Assembly: GCA_963624605.1 (NCBI GenBank) | Contig: CAVFQD010000033.1 | Span: 1 to 20,745, forward strand | Length of the DNA stretch: 20,745 bases | Direction of reading: 5' to 3' | Source: Fimenecus sp963624605 | GTDB lineage: Bacteria > Bacillota > Clostridia > Oscillospirales > Acutalibacteraceae | Position numbers and translations under genes: made by a program | Notes under the pieces: generated by a model | Told to the model about the DNA's origin: nothing | Database searches by the model: none | Seen by the model: the letters and a program-made list of their open reading frames with translations, nothing else | Part shown: positions 7,781 to 14,529 of the stretch, piece after piece | How the letters are laid out: each line of letters starts with the position of its first letter | Position numbering within the stretch: position 1 is the stretch's first letter

Positions 7781-8743
7781 TTAAACCGTGGCTTCTTCCT
7801 TTTCGGGAAGCTCGGAGTTGTCCTCCTCGACAGGCAGCGGATTTTCCGTGATAATGTTTACTGCGTGCTTAATTGTCCGCACCGTAACATTGGTTTGATC
7901 GCCTCCGAACTCGCCGTCAAGCGTAAATGCCGTAGGCTCGTCAAAGGAAAATTTAATATTATCGCAATGGCGGAAGGTAACCAGCTTGTTCTTTGCTACG
8001 GATTTATGAATCATATCGTGTGCAAGCGAAAGCAGTTCCGCAGGAGATTTGAACATCTCAACAAGTATAAGCTCGTGCTTCCCGTCGTCGAATCTGACGC
8101 CCATATTGTGCAAAACGGGCATTCCGCCGACCGAATATGAGTTTGACGCCTCGCCGTAGAAATAATCCCCCTCAAAGGTCTCGCCGTCCGCCTCAACTCT
8201 TGCGTGGTAGCCCTTCATTTTGAAAAACTCGCCGACGGCATTGAGATAATAAGCGTTTTTGCCGAATATGTTTTTAAGCCTCTGACTTGCGGAATACGAT
8301 ATAGCGGTAAAGTTGCCGAAGCCTGCGACATAAACAAATGTGTTGTCGCCGAAAAGTCCCATATCGACCGGTCTCGGCTCACCGTTTATGACATTTTCGA
8401 CCGCCTTTTCGACCTTTGTGGGAATACCTATCGAATGTGCGAAATCGTTTGTAGAGCCCATCGGGATATATCCTATCGGGATATCCTTTTTAAGCTCCAT
8501 AACTCCGCAAACGGTCTCTTTAAGAGTTCCGTCGCCGCCCACGCAGACTATGAGGTCGAATTCCGAGCCTCTTTTTCTGACAATTTCGTAAGCGTTTTCA
8601 TTTTTTTGAGTATATACGGAGGTAACGACAAAACCAGCCTCGCCGAACCTCTCAATCATACCTTTTGCATACTGTTTTGCAAGCTTTTTGCCCGAAACAG
8701 GATTTACCACAAGAAATAACTTCTTACCCGTTATCTCCGTCAT
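7781..8743 (-). CDS. YegS/BmrU-type lipid kinase (diacylglycerol kinase catalytic domain)
   Basis: This 320-residue protein has the DAGK-catalytic fold: VVNPVSGKK near the start, the nucleotide motif VCVGGDGTLKE (about residues 66-76), YIPMGSTNDFAHSIGIP (about 95-111), and the C-terminal FTLDGEFGG block. Family members phosphorylate diacylglycerol or related lipids with ATP, or act in lipid recycling; the exact substrate is not evident. There is no signal peptide or membrane helix, so it is a cytosolic, peripherally acting enzyme. It starts 20 bases after glyS with GGGAGG at eight bases from its ATG and precedes a strong terminator, so the two genes are probably co-transcribed. No functional link to glyS is obvious. 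Confidence 0.9.
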   Translation of the reverse strand: MTEITGKKLFLVVNPVSGKKLAKQYAKGMIERFGEAGFVVTSVYTQKNENAYEIVRKRGSEFDLIVCVGGDGTLKETVCGVMELKKDIPIGYIPMGSTNDFAHSIGIPTKVEKAVENVINGEPRPVDMGLFGDNTFVYVAGFGNFTAISYSASQRLKNIFGKNAYYLNAVGEFFKMKGYHARVEADGETFEGDYFYGEASNSYSVGGMPVLHNMGVRFDDGKHELILVEMFKSPAELLSLAHDMIHKSVAKNKLVTFRHCDNIKFSFDEPTAFTLDGEFGGDQTNVTVRTIKHAVNIITENPLPVEEDNSELPEKEEATV

Positions 8744-8763
8744 AATACAGCCTCCCGTGTCCG

Positions 8764-10167
8764 TCAGAATTCAATCTTTTCGGAAATGTAATCGACAAGC
8801 TCCGATATAGGCATTCTTACCTGCTCCATAGTGTCCCTGTCACGAACGGTTACGCAGTTGTCCGCGGGCGTGTTGTCATCGCCGACCGTCTCAAAGTCAA
8901 CGGTAATGCAGAACGGCGTACCGATTTCGTCCTGACGGCGGTATCTCTTGCCTATTGAGCCTGCGTCGTCATATTCGACATTGAAGTGCTTTGAAAGCTC
9001 CTGATAAATTTCGTCCGCCTTGTCGCCGAGCTTCTTTGAAAGCGGAAGGATTGCAGCCTTGACGGGAGCGATTGCCGGATGGAAATGCATAACGATTCTT
9101 GTATCGTTCTTCTCCGCGTCGACAACCTCCTCGTCATACGCCTCTGTGAGAAGCGCAAGGAAAAGACGCTCTACGCCGAGCGAGGGCTCGATAACATAGG
9201 GAACATATTTTTCGTTTGTTGTCGGGTCAAAATATTCAAGCGACTTGCCGCTTGTCTTAATATGCTGGGTAAGGTCGTAGTCGGTTCTGTCCGCAACGCC
9301 CCAAAGCTCGCCCCAGCCGAACGGGAACATATATTCAAAGTCCGTCGTAGCCTTCGAGTAGAAGCAAAGCTCCTCGGGATCGTGGTCGCGCAAGCGGAGA
9401 TTTTCGGGCTTGATGTTGAGAGAATAGAGCCAATCGCGGCAGAAGCCTCTCCAATAATCAAACCATTCAAGGTCTGTGCCGGGCTTGCAGAAGAATTCAA
9501 GCTCCATCTGCTCAAATTCACGCACACGGAAAATGAACTTGCCGGGAGTGATTTCGTTTCTGAACGACTTACCCACCTGAGCGATACCGAACGGTACTTT
9601 TTTCCTTGTTGTTCTCTGAACATTCTGGAAGTTTACGAAAATGCCCTGAGCGGTCTCGGGACGGAGATAAATTTCCGATGTTGAGTCCTCCGTAACGCCC
9701 TGGAAGGTCTTGAACATAAGGTTGAACTGACGGATATCGGTAAAGTTATGCTTGCCGCAGTTCGGGCAGGGAATATTGTGCTCATTGATATAGTCGGTCA
9801 TCTGCTCGTTTGTCCAGCCCGCAACATTTGTGCCGTCAAACTCTTCGATAAGATTGTCGGCTCTGTGGCGCGTCTTACACTCACAGCAGTCCATAAGTGG
9901 GTCGGAAAATCCGCCGAGATGTCCCGATGCCACCCATGTCTGCGGGTTCATAAGAATAGCGCTGTCAAGACCGACATTGTATTTGTTCTCCTGAATAAAT
10001 TTCTTTCTCCATGCTCTTTTGATGTTTTCTTTAATTTCAACACCGAGAGGGCCGTAGTCCCAAGTGTTCGCAAGACCGCCGTAAATCTCGCTTCCCGGAA
10101 AAACAAAGCCCCTTGTCTTACTTAAAGAGACAAGCTTTTCAAGCGTTTTTTCAGTGTTTTTCATCAT
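8764..10167 (-). CDS. glyS: Glycyl-tRNA synthetase, homodimeric type
   Basis: This class II synthetase charges tRNA-Gly with glycine using ATP. The order of motifs is: motif 1 around NTWDYGPLGVEIKENIKRAW, an inserted zinc-type Cys cluster (CCEC ... CPNC), RPETAQGIFVNF, motif 2 FIFRVREFEQMELEFF, motif 3 IEPSLGVERLFLALL, then the anticodon-binding domain from PAIAPVKAAILPL. It is the alpha2 enzyme, not the bacterial alpha2beta2 type. I place the start at the ATG ending at 10167 (467 residues), eight bases after AAGGA. An in-frame TTG 13 codons upstream has no support and lies in the leader. It is transcribed from a promoter back-to-back with that of tRNA-Ala and followed by a lipid kinase. Confidence 0.96.
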   Translation of the reverse strand: MMKNTEKTLEKLVSLSKTRGFVFPGSEIYGGLANTWDYGPLGVEIKENIKRAWRKKFIQENKYNVGLDSAILMNPQTWVASGHLGGFSDPLMDCCECKTRHRADNLIEEFDGTNVAGWTNEQMTDYINEHNIPCPNCGKHNFTDIRQFNLMFKTFQGVTEDSTSEIYLRPETAQGIFVNFQNVQRTTRKKVPFGIAQVGKSFRNEITPGKFIFRVREFEQMELEFFCKPGTDLEWFDYWRGFCRDWLYSLNIKPENLRLRDHDPEELCFYSKATTDFEYMFPFGWGELWGVADRTDYDLTQHIKTSGKSLEYFDPTTNEKYVPYVIEPSLGVERLFLALLTEAYDEEVVDAEKNDTRIVMHFHPAIAPVKAAILPLSKKLGDKADEIYQELSKHFNVEYDDAGSIGKRYRRQDEIGTPFCITVDFETVGDDNTPADNCVTVRDRDTMEQVRMPISELVDYISEKIEF

Positions 10168-10209
10168 AGTATCATTCCTTACAGATAAAAATATAAATAG
10201 TAACAATTA

Positions 10210-10238
10210 AGTTTATAATATTAAGCAAAGAATGTCAA
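10210..10238 (-). promoter_or_regulatory. Promoter of glyS
   Basis: A consensus TTGACA at 10233-10238 (minus) is followed by TATAAA at 15 bases (10212-10217) or TAAACT at 17 bases; the exact -10 is uncertain. Its -35 lies 8 bases from the -35 of the divergent tRNA-Ala promoter. Confidence 0.6.
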
Positions 10239-10246
10239 GCAAGCAA

Positions 10247-10275
10247 TTGACAAATTACTGCCTTGGTACTATAAT
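10247..10275 (+). promoter_or_regulatory. Promoter of tRNA-Ala
   Basis: TTGACA (10247-10252), 17 bases, TATAAT (10270-10275): perfect consensus, expected for a stable RNA gene. The predicted start is about 14 bases ahead of the mature 5' end. Confidence 0.9.
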
Positions 10276-10295
10276 ATACCCTGTTAACTGAATAC

Positions 10296-10371
10296 GGGCC
10301 TGTAGCGCAGCTGGGAGCGCACCACATTCGCATTGTGGGGGTCGTCGGTTCGAATCCGATCAGGTCCACCA
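10296..10371 (+). tRNA. tRNA-Ala (anticodon CGC)
   Basis: A full cloverleaf of 76 bases includes an encoded CCA. The acceptor GGGCCTG pairs with CAGGTCC and contains the G3-U70 pair that is the alanine identity element. The D stem is GCGC/GCGC, the anticodon stem CCACA/TGTGG with loop TTCGCAT (anticodon CGC, codon GCG), and the T arm GTCGG-TTCGAAT-CCGAT. It is the sole gene of its transcript, with its own promoter and terminator. Confidence 0.96.
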
Positions 10372-10373
10372 TC

Positions 10374-10410
10374 TCGTCGCGGATTTTATATCATTCGCGA
10401 CGATTTTTTA
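10374..10410 (+). terminator. Terminator of tRNA-Ala
   Basis: The stem TCGTCGCG / CGCGACGA with a 14-base loop is followed by TTTTTT, three bases after the tRNA CCA end. It is a standard intrinsic terminator. Confidence 0.9.
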
Positions 10411-10449
10411 TTGAACTAAATCAACTCAAGCCTGCGGTTGACGATATAT

Positions 10450-10462
10450 AACGCTTCGCATT
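10450..10462. repeat. Isolated GCGAAGC mini-hairpin in a non-coding stretch
   Basis: On the minus strand AATGCGAAGCGTT folds as a 5-bp stem closed by the GCGAAGC loop. It lies in the 10411-10547 stretch, which has no gene I can support and whose remaining text (GGGATGTCCC, repeated CCGC words) looks like worn repeat sequence. The same loop motif recurs in the tRNA-Arg repeat region. Confidence 0.4.
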
Positions 10463-10547
10463 GGTTTACCGTAGGGACATCCCTTGCGGCTGTTCCAAAA
10501 TCCGCAAAAATCAGTACCGCTGTGTCCTTCGGCGCAAACATAAAATA

Positions 10548-10587
10548 ACCCCGATGAATTTGGACTTTCACCTGCGCTCATCGGGGT
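10548..10587 (-). terminator. Probable terminator of nadBC
   Basis: A 10-bp perfect stem (ACCCCGATGA / TCATCGGGGT) encloses a 20-base loop. On the minus strand it follows nadC by 21 bases and is trailed by TATTTTATG. On the plus strand it is followed by ATTTCTTATTTT, so it may also work in that direction. The long loop lowers certainty. Confidence 0.65.
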
Positions 10588-10608
10588 ATTTCTTATTTTC
10601 TGTTTTAA

Positions 10609-11445
10609 TTATTTCATTTTCATCGAGATGTCGAACGCTTTTACGGAATGTGTGATAGCGCCGACGGAGATTATGTCAACTCCCGTTTCGGCAACTCCTC
10701 TGATGGTTTCGTCGGTAATTCCGCCCGAAGCCTCGGTCTTCGCTCTGCCGTCGATTATTTTGACAGCCTCACGCATCATATCGTTTGTCATATTGTCGAG
10801 CATAATTATATCAGCTCCGACATTTACCGCCTCACGCACCTCGTCAAGATTTCTTGTTTCAACCTCAATCTTGGTCGTGTGACCGATTTTGCCTCGGAGC
10901 GTGTTTACCGCATTTGTAATTCCGCCGCCTGCGTCAATGTGATTGTCCTTGAGCATAGCGCAGTCGGAAAGATTGAAACGGTGGTTCTTACCGCCGCCGC
11001 AGGTAACGGCATATTTCTGGAGAGCTCTCAAAGACGGGAGAGTTTTCCTTGTGTCGGTAATCTGTGCATTTGTACCCTCGCACAGCTTTACAAGCCTGTT
11101 TGTGGCTGTCGCAATTCCCGACATATGCTGAAGAAGATTGAGCGCCGTGCGTTCACCCTTGAGCAAAAGAACGGTTTTGCCGGAAAATTCGGCGATAAGG
11201 TCGCCTTTCTTTATTTCATCGCCGTCCTTAAAATAAGTTTTGCACTCGAAGGTGTCGTCAAGCAGACGGAAAACACGCATTGCGACATCAAGTCCGCAAA
11301 GCACACCGTCGGCCTTTGAAACAAAATATGCCTCGTTGCGCTGATTTTCGTCAATAAGATAATCGGTTGCAACATCTATATAATTGATGTCCTCCTTAAG
11401 TGCGGAGAGGATTATTTCATCAATGTAAAACTGCGGAACATTCAT
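10609..11445 (-). CDS. nadC: Nicotinate-nucleotide pyrophosphorylase (quinolinate phosphoribosyltransferase)
   Basis: This 278-residue cytosolic enzyme converts quinolinate and PRPP to nicotinate mononucleotide, CO2 and pyrophosphate, the third step of de novo NAD synthesis. Diagnostic segments are LLQHMSGIATATN (about 85-97), the PRPP/quinolinate block ITDTRKTLPSLR (about 130-141), GGGKNHRFNLSD, MLKDNHID, the strand IMLDNM (about 214-219) and EASGGI near the end. Length is typical. Its ATG overlaps the nadB stop in an ATGA arrangement, with GGAGG in the nadB 3' end, so the two are co-translated. A likely terminator follows. Confidence 0.97.
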   Translation of the reverse strand: MNVPQFYIDEIILSALKEDINYIDVATDYLIDENQRNEAYFVSKADGVLCGLDVAMRVFRLLDDTFECKTYFKDGDEIKKGDLIAEFSGKTVLLLKGERTALNLLQHMSGIATATNRLVKLCEGTNAQITDTRKTLPSLRALQKYAVTCGGGKNHRFNLSDCAMLKDNHIDAGGGITNAVNTLRGKIGHTTKIEVETRNLDEVREAVNVGADIIMLDNMTNDMMREAVKIIDGRAKTEASGGITDETIRGVAETGVDIISVGAITHSVKAFDISMKMK

Positions 11446-12899
11446 CCCTCGTCAACCTCCTTTAATATGATGTGCGCCACGCTCGCAAGGCTCAACGCTT
11501 CGCAATAGTCGGGCGTAATCGCAAACTTGCCGTTTTTAAGGCGGGAAAGTATCTTGTCAACCTTTTTAAGACCTGTATGTACGGCGTCCGTATCGGGGAT
11601 AACAAAATATGCCCTCTGCATAATCGAACGGATTTCCGTACGCATACCCTTTGGCATCGGAGCGCCCGAAATGTCAAGCGGCTTGTCCTCAACCGTAACA
11701 TGGGAATATCCTGCTTTTATGCACTTTGTAATATCCTCTGCGGCACGCCTGCCGAAAACAAGCGCTTCAAGCAGTGAGTTGCTTGCAAGTCTGTTCTTGC
11801 CGTGAACGCCCGTATGTGAACATTCGCCGACCGCATAGAGCCTTGAAACCGTGGTTTTCGCTTCAAGCGAAACATCAATTCCGCCCATAAGATAGTGCTG
11901 GCAGGGGAATATCGGGATAAGGTCCTTTGTGATGTCAACGCCGTGTTCAAGACAGCCTGCGTAAATTCCGGGGAAACGGTTCCTGACAAAATCACTGTCC
12001 TTGTATGTTATGTCAAGATAGAAATTATTGCTTCCCGTCTTTCTGCTTTCAAGGATAATCGCCCTTGAAACGACATCTCTCGGCGCTAATTCAAGGCGCT
12101 TGTCGTAGCGGTGCATAAATCTCTCCTTGTTGCAGTTGAGAAGATATGCGCCCTCGCCCCTGACAGCCTCGCTTATAAGGAACTGTTCCCTGTCGGGACC
12201 GTTGAAAGCCGTCGGATGGAACTGAACATAGCTCAAATGCTTTATGGCGGCGCCCAATTCGTATGCAAGGCGTATTCCGTCGCCCGTAGCTACTGCAGGA
12301 TTGGTGGTGTACTTGTATACGCGGCCGATACCGCCCGTGGCAATTACGCAGTAATCCGAAAATACGCTGAAGGGCTTGCCGTTTTCGTCAAGAATATCGG
12401 CGCAAAAACCGCCCTTGACCTTTTCAAGCTTATATACAAGAGAGTTCGGAACCTGAGTAATGTTCTTCCTCCTGCGAGCCTCTTCAAGCAGCTTTTTGAC
12501 GATTTCGGCGCCCGTAGTGTCCTTGTGATGCACAATTCTCCTGCGGCAGTGTCCGCCCTCAAGAGTTTTCTGAATCGTACCGTCGGGGTTCTTGTCAAAA
12601 TCAACGCCGTACTGCATTATTTTGCGCACATCGTCGGGACCCTCGTGAACAAGAACATTTACCGCGTCGGGGTCGTTTTCACGGCTGCCGGCAATCATAG
12701 TGTCCTCATAGTGGAGGTCGAAGCTGTCGTTTTCAAAGCTCAAAACAGCCGCAACGCCGCCCTGAGCGAGATTGCTGTTCGAGAGCGTGTCCGATTTTTT
12801 GGAAAGGACAAGTACCGAAACATCTTCGGGAAGTGAAAGCGCGGTGTAAAGTCCGCCGACTCCGCTTCCGATTATAAGAACATCATATTTCTTTTCCAT
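11442..12899 (-). CDS. nadB: L-aspartate oxidase
   Basis: This FAD enzyme oxidises L-aspartate to iminoaspartate, which NadA then condenses to quinolinate. Visible features are the dinucleotide motif VLIIGSGVGGLYTAL at the N-terminus, SNLAQGGVAAV, the substrate block VHHKDTTGAEIV, QFHPTAF, PCQHYLMGGIDV, and the hallmark VGECSHTGVHGKNRLASNS with LLEALVFG. I favour the ATG ending at 12899 (485 residues, MEKKYDVLIIG). The ATG at 12911 (MFLLMEKK) is possible, while an upstream GTG at 12986 lies in or before the promoter and adds a hydrophobic stretch foreign to the family. It is co-transcribed with nadC; nadA is not in the window. Confidence 0.95.
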   Translation of the reverse strand: MEKKYDVLIIGSGVGGLYTALSLPEDVSVLVLSKKSDTLSNSNLAQGGVAAVLSFENDSFDLHYEDTMIAGSRENDPDAVNVLVHEGPDDVRKIMQYGVDFDKNPDGTIQKTLEGGHCRRRIVHHKDTTGAEIVKKLLEEARRRKNITQVPNSLVYKLEKVKGGFCADILDENGKPFSVFSDYCVIATGGIGRVYKYTTNPAVATGDGIRLAYELGAAIKHLSYVQFHPTAFNGPDREQFLISEAVRGEGAYLLNCNKERFMHRYDKRLELAPRDVVSRAIILESRKTGSNNFYLDITYKDSDFVRNRFPGIYAGCLEHGVDITKDLIPIFPCQHYLMGGIDVSLEAKTTVSRLYAVGECSHTGVHGKNRLASNSLLEALVFGRRAAEDITKCIKAGYSHVTVEDKPLDISGAPMPKGMRTEIRSIMQRAYFVIPDTDAVHTGLKKVDKILSRLKNGKFAITPDYCEALSLASVAHIILKEVDEG

Positions 12900-12944
12900 A
12901 AGTAAAAACATCTCTTTTACACTTATCAATTTTTGACTGTATAT

Positions 12945-12973
12945 AATATACCATAAATATGCAAAAAAATAAA
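12945..12973 (-). promoter_or_regulatory. Candidate promoter of nadBC
   Basis: On the minus strand an extended -10 (TGG-TATATT, 12945-12953) has a weak TTTATT -35 at 17 bases; TTGCAT at a shorter spacing is an alternative. The start site would fall about 35 bases before the favoured nadB ATG. Confidence 0.45.
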
Positions 12974-13006
12974 TTATTTTTATCACATAATATTTTACGA
13001 TTTCGG

Positions 13007-13035
13007 TTGACTTTTTGTCTAAATAGTGATAATAT
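13007..13035 (+). promoter_or_regulatory. Promoter of tRNA-Arg
   Basis: TTGACT (13007-13012), 17 bases, TAATAT (13030-13035). It lies 21 bases before the tRNA and is divergent from nadB. Confidence 0.8.
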
Positions 13036-13055
13036 AATCGGGCACAAAAAAATAT

Positions 13056-13132
13056 GCGCTGCTAGCTCAGCTGGATAGAGTGTTTGGCTACGAACCAAAA
13101 GGTCAGGGGTTCGAATCCCTTGCAGCGCGCCA
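13056..13132 (+). tRNA. tRNA-Arg (anticodon ACG)
   Basis: This is a 77-base cloverleaf with encoded CCA: acceptor GCGCTGC/GCAGCGC, discriminator G, D stem from GCTC, anticodon stem TTTGG/CCAAA with loop CTACGAA (ACG, read as ICG for CGN codons), and T arm AGGGG-TTCGAAT-CCCTT. The 3' end from 13117 is repeated 178 bases downstream as part of a tandem duplication, and the T arm is copied in inverted orientation at 13188-13203. Confidence 0.96.
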
Positions 13133-13135
13133 GAA

Positions 13136-13170
13136 AGAAGTACAGATTTCCGTCTGTGCTTCTTTTTTAT
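13136..13170 (+). terminator. Terminator of tRNA-Arg (copy 1)
   Basis: The stem GAAGTACAGA / TCTGTGCTTC with a 6-base loop is followed by TTTTTT, directly after the tRNA. A near-identical second copy lies at about 13314-13348 because of the tandem duplication. Confidence 0.88.
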
Positions 13171-13313
13171 GTAAATATGAATTTAAAAAGGGATTCGAAC
13201 CCCCAAAATCTTTTGCAAGGCGAAGCCTTGACAAAAGAAATCTATAATCGGACAGTTTGCGAAGCAAACTTTAGGCGAGCGAAGCGAGCCGAGTCCCTTG
13301 CAGCGCGCCAAAA

Positions 13314-13348
13314 AGAAGTACAGATTTCCGTCTGTGCTTCTTTTTTGT
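13314..13348 (+). terminator. Duplicated copy of the tRNA-Arg terminator
   Basis: The same stem GAAGTACAGA / TCTGTGCTTC plus TTTTTT as after the true tRNA, carried in repeat unit 2. It follows a 16-base tRNA 3' fragment rather than a tRNA gene, so it is probably a passive copy or a back-up terminator. Confidence 0.75.
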
Positions 13349-13459
13349 GTGAATATGAAATTAGAAAGGGATTCGAACCCCTAAAATCTTTTGCAAGGCG
13401 AAGCCTTGGCAAAAGAAGTCTACAATCGGATAGTTTGCGAAGCAAACTTTAGGCGAGCG

Positions 13460-13485
13460 AACACATAGAACCGTTCCCTGCGTTT
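13460..13485. repeat. Hairpin repeat copy A
   Basis: A 26-base sequence of the form AACACATAG...CTGCGTTT matches copy C (14531-14556) in the same orientation with three mismatches and copy B (13681-13706) in reverse. The outer arms are self-complementary apart from changes, giving a REP-like hairpin. Confidence 0.65.
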
Positions 13486-13505
13486 CACTCGCGGCTGTCC
13501 GACAT

Positions 13506-13645
13506 AGGCTCCCTCTGACGAGGGAGCTGTCATTTTTCATTTTTGAAAAATGACTGAGGGAGAGATAACGAAAATTTGATATATATTGCCTCTCTCCTTC
13601 CGTCACGCCTTCGGTGCGCCACCTTCCTCGTCAGAGGAAGGCTTA
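13506..13645. mobile_element. MITE-like element, about 140 bp with terminal inverted repeats
   Basis: The left end (13506-13532) and the reverse of the right end (13618-13645) share the core CCTCTGACGAGG with related flanks, forming terminal inverted repeats. Each end is itself a hairpin (CTCCCTCTGACGAGGGAG and CCTTCCTCGTCAGAGGAAGG). An internal hairpin CATTTTTC...GAAAAATG and a GC-rich CACGCCTTCGGTGCG stem fill the middle. There is no coding sequence. The look is that of a non-autonomous palindromic element; similar GACGAGG-ended elements are, from memory, common in gut Clostridia, but that was not checked. Confidence 0.65.
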
Positions 13646-13679
13646 GCTCTGCAAGCATTTTCATTTGATAGAAGCCGGG

Positions 13680-13706
13680 AAACACAGGGGACGGTTCTCT
13701 GCGTTT
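13680..13706. repeat. Hairpin repeat copy B (left of peptidase gene)
   Basis: A 27-base sequence with 8-base arms (AAACACAG / CTGCGTTT) around GGGACGGTTCT. Its reverse complement matches copy C at 14530-14556 in 26 of 27 positions, so the peptidase gene is bracketed by inverted copies. It lies 34 bases past the peptidase stop and may also terminate that transcript. Confidence 0.8.
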
Positions 13707-13739
13707 GAACCTGTGCTTGCCCTGCATTCATTAACCTCT

Positions 13740-14408
13740 CTATTTGTTAAACGCTTTTACATCTCCAAGCAATTTGACATTACCGTTATCTACAACAACA
13801 GCCCCTGCCATGAAAGCCGTTGCATAAACTGTTTTGCCTCTTTCAGATAATACACGATAAATGGCTTTGTTTTGTACCTTTGTATTTTCATAATGAACTT
13901 CCAGATAAAAATCATCAAGGTAACCTAATCCGTCATAGTATTGAAATTCTTTATAGTCCTTATCAGGCGATAAATGATATTCGGAAAGCTGAATAACTGC
14001 ACCTGCACTATACCCCATAACAATTCCTTTATATTTTCTTAAAATATCTGTCAAATCAAATTCCTTGATTCTGTCCATCATTCTGTCAGGGCGACCTCCG
14101 GTGAAATAAAGAATATCCGCCTTTTCTATTTTTTGTATGGCAGACTCCTTTGTATCCTTAAAATAGTTAACAAATGTAATATTATCTTCCGATATTCCGT
14201 AGTCGGTAAAGCCGCCGACAATGCCATTATAATAAATACCTTTTTCCTTGCTGTATAATGAATCCCAATCTTTTAGGTTCTTAACCTCGCTGTCACGAAA
14301 GGAAAAAGCCATTACTGCAATCGATTGATTCGGCAATATATATTTTTTTAAGTCATCATAAAGCCAAGGGGCATTTATTTCATATCCTTCAAGTAAAATG
14401 TTTATCAT
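13740..14408 (-). CDS. Peptidase S51 / PepE-like (type 1 glutamine-amidotransferase-like) protein
   Basis: This 222-residue cytosolic protein of the S51 family includes Asp-dipeptidase PepE and cyanophycinase-like enzymes. The nucleophile elbow is IVMGYSAGAVI with Ser134, the preceding strand motif is ADILYFTGGRPDRMM, and a possible catalytic His is in YLEVHYEN. The substrate cannot be told; several family members of this size cleave Asp-X dipeptides. The start is the ATG ending at 14408 with GGGAGG eight bases upstream; an earlier in-frame ATG at 14453 reads through that ribosome site. It has its own promoter (14480-14508). It is A+T-richer than the surrounding housekeeping genes and lies between inverted 27-bp repeats, both consistent with recent acquisition. 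Confidence 0.85.
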   Translation of the reverse strand: MINILLEGYEINAPWLYDDLKKYILPNQSIAVMAFSFRDSEVKNLKDWDSLYSKEKGIYYNGIVGGFTDYGISEDNITFVNYFKDTKESAIQKIEKADILYFTGGRPDRMMDRIKEFDLTDILRKYKGIVMGYSAGAVIQLSEYHLSPDKDYKEFQYYDGLGYLDDFYLEVHYENTKVQNKAIYRVLSERGKTVYATAFMAGAVVVDNGNVKLLGDVKAFNK

Positions 14409-14479
14409 TCGTTTACCCTCCCACAAATCCGAAATGTTTTGCAAGCTTACCATTCGTCGATGATAATTAATCTAACGCA

Positions 14480-14508
14480 ATCATACGGCATAACGCCGTC
14501 AATGTCAA
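14480..14508 (-). promoter_or_regulatory. Promoter of the S51 peptidase gene
   Basis: TTGACA (14503-14508), 17 bases, TATGAT (14480-14485) on the minus strand. The spacer contains an inverted repeat ACGGC-ATAAC-GCCGT (14485-14499), which could be a regulator site. Confidence 0.8.
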
Positions 14509-14529
14509 GGCGTGGTAATCCATATGATG

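Larger units (their letters stand above)
13117..13460 (+). repeat. Two tandem 178-bp units containing tRNA-Arg 3' end, terminator and mini-hairpins
   Basis: Unit 1 (13117-13294) and unit 2 (13295 to about 13460) align with a constant 178-base offset and only scattered substitutions. Each unit begins with the last 16 bases of tRNA-Arg, then the tRNA terminator, then an inverted copy of the tRNA T arm (13188-13203 and 13366-13381), then hairpins closed by GCGAAGC (13217-13229, 13254-13270; 13395-13407, 13432-13448). Open frames across this stretch have no ribosome site or family resemblance and are not genes. Confidence 0.9.

Noticed and set aside
9079..9684. Plus-strand 201-codon frame opposite glyS
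   Set aside because: Shadow of conserved glycyl-tRNA synthetase motifs on the other strand; no start signals.
10411..10655. Small plus-strand gene between tRNA-Ala and nadC
   Set aside because: The frame has no ribosome site, spans the nadC terminator and overlaps the end of nadC; the text looks like worn repeat sequence.
13295..13310. Second tRNA-Arg gene
   Set aside because: Only the last 16 bases of the tRNA are present; no D or anticodon arms precede them.
13084..13452. Open frame running from tRNA-Arg through the tandem repeat
   Set aside because: It starts inside a tRNA, crosses two intrinsic terminators, and its apparent internal repetition is just the 178-bp DNA duplication.
13117..13460. 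CRISPR array
   Set aside because: Only two units of 178 bp, with no short regular repeat-spacer pattern and no cas genes in the window.
13007..13460. Integrated genetic element at tRNA-Arg
   Set aside because: The tRNA 3' end is duplicated, but no integrase or cargo lies between the copies and the whole 178-bp unit is repeated, so tandem duplication is the simpler reading.
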